Position numbers and translations under genes: made by a program
Shown here: in pieces, positions 63,701-64,000 of the stretch
How positions within the stretch are numbered: position 1 is the first letter of the stretch
How the letters are laid out: every line of letters starts with the position of its first letter
Assembly: GCF_051401765.1 (NCBI RefSeq)
Contig: NW_027480463.1
Location: 3,038,001 to 3,102,000 of the forward strand
From: Calliopsis andreniformis
Lineage: Eukaryota > Arthropoda > Insecta > Hymenoptera > Andrenidae
Direction of reading: 5' to 3'
Length of the DNA: 64,000 bases
Notes under the pieces: model-generated
What the model saw: the letters and a program-made list of their open reading frames with translations, nothing else
Told to the model about the DNA's origin: nothing
Database searches by the model: none

Positions 63701-64000
63701 CCTCAATCCTCAATCCTCAATCCTCAATCCTCAATCTTCAATCTTCAATACACAATCTTCAATCCTGAATCCTCAATCCTCAATCCTCAATCCCCAATCT
63801 TAATATTCAATCCTCAGTACTCAATCATCAAGCCTCAATCCTCAATCCTCAATCCTCAATCCTCTACCTTCAATCCTCAATACTCAATCTTCAATCCTCA
63901 ATCCTCAATCCTCAATCCTCAATCCTCAATCCTCAATCCTCAATCCTCAATCGTCAATCTTCAATCCTCAATACTCAATCTTCAATCCTCAACCCTCAAT
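60716..64000 (+). repeat. Array beyond the 13,472-bp duplication, continuing off the window
   Basis: This is heptamer array with Box I at 60,755, 61,446, 62,033, 62,996 and 63,458. Around 60,770-60,850 it follows the 20,693 type (AAACGTCAATTC). The last 340 bp resemble 41,100-41,460 and 54,570-54,930 (TCTTAATATTCAATCC, CATCAAGCCTC), so relatives of the mosaic inside the large unit continue to the right. No gene and no array boundary are reached. Confidence 0.85.

Larger units (their letters stand above)
1..64000 (+). repeat. Giant heptanucleotide satellite array, (CTCAATC)n, filling the window
   Basis: Every part of the window is built from 7-bp units close to TCAATCC, in one orientation. 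Perfect runs of several units are frequent (for example around 9,125-9,180), separated by point variants such as TCAATCT, TCAATAC, TCAGTCC, TCATTCC, TGAATCC, TCGATCC, TCAACCC and TCAATTC. The canonical unit has three C, two T, two A and no G, so G is rare on this strand from end to end. No unrelated DNA interrupts the array, and both window edges lie inside it. I see no gene, RNA, promoter or terminator in any stretch. The array is a satellite by structure. Its host and chromosomal position cannot be read from the sequence. Eukaryotic heterochromatin is the usual setting for such hierarchical arrays; a very large bacterial heptamer array is the alternative. Confidence 0.97.

Noticed and set aside
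1..64000. CRISPR array
   Set aside because: There are no unique spacers between identical direct repeats; both the repeat and the intervening sequence are variants of one heptamer, and no cas gene is present.
1..64000. Telomeric repeat
   Set aside because: The unit GGATTGA/TCAATCC is not the known plant heptamer TTTAGGG or a GGG-containing telomere motif, and the array shows internal higher-order repeats and extensive variants atypical of terminal telomere DNA.
1..64000. G-quadruplex or i-motif array
   Set aside because: Each unit offers only GG (CC on the + strand) spaced by five bases. Two-tetrad structures with such loops are expected to be weak, and variants often break the pair.

Overview
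The whole 64 kb window is one uninterrupted tandem repeat array, and I find no gene in it. The basic unit is the heptamer CTCAATC (equally TCAATCC; GGATTGA on the other strand). It runs head to tail from the first base to the last, so the array extends past both ends of the window. I recognise no protein, RNA gene, mobile element, CRISPR array or replication origin. The only open reading frames are on the + strand. They are an arithmetic by-product of the repeat: 7 leaves remainder 1 on division by 3, so all three forward frames read the same circular heptapeptide (S-I-L-N-P-Q-S), while the reverse complement gives a TGA stop every 21 bases in every frame.

The array is organised at several scales. 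Heptamers carry point variants in a fixed, recurring order. They form recognisable landmark boxes, most clearly Box I, about 150 bp, 57 copies, all in the same orientation. Groups of boxes form larger units that were tandemly duplicated, with periods read directly from matching positions: 252, 1,293, 2,071, 6,125 and 13,472 bp. From left to right: 1-3,072 is a 1,293-bp unit in 2.4 copies, with a diverged further copy at about 3,796-4,622. 4,623-13,450 is a mosaic of older paralogous blocks. 13,451-22,370 is a second mosaic with other box subtypes. 22,371-34,620 is two copies of a 6,125-bp unit, each holding two tandem 2,071-bp modules. 33,772-60,715 is two apparently identical copies of a 13,472-bp unit. 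60,716-64,000 continues the older type of array.

The heptamer register is kept almost perfectly for 64 kb. The departures I found are 6-bp units at specific places (such as TAATCT, TCGTCC, TCATCC). Counting these accounts exactly for the 1,293, 2,071 and 6,125 bp unit lengths. The + strand is nearly free of G throughout, and no segment is inverted.

The organism cannot be identified from this sequence. Hierarchical higher-order repeats of this size are most typical of eukaryotic satellite DNA (centromeric, pericentromeric or subtelomeric heterochromatin). Heptanucleotide tandem repeats are also known in bacteria, for example the STRR families of heterocystous cyanobacteria, so a bacterial giant array is not excluded. 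The genuinely interesting content is the repeat architecture, the strand asymmetry and the frame-invariant coding property, not genes.
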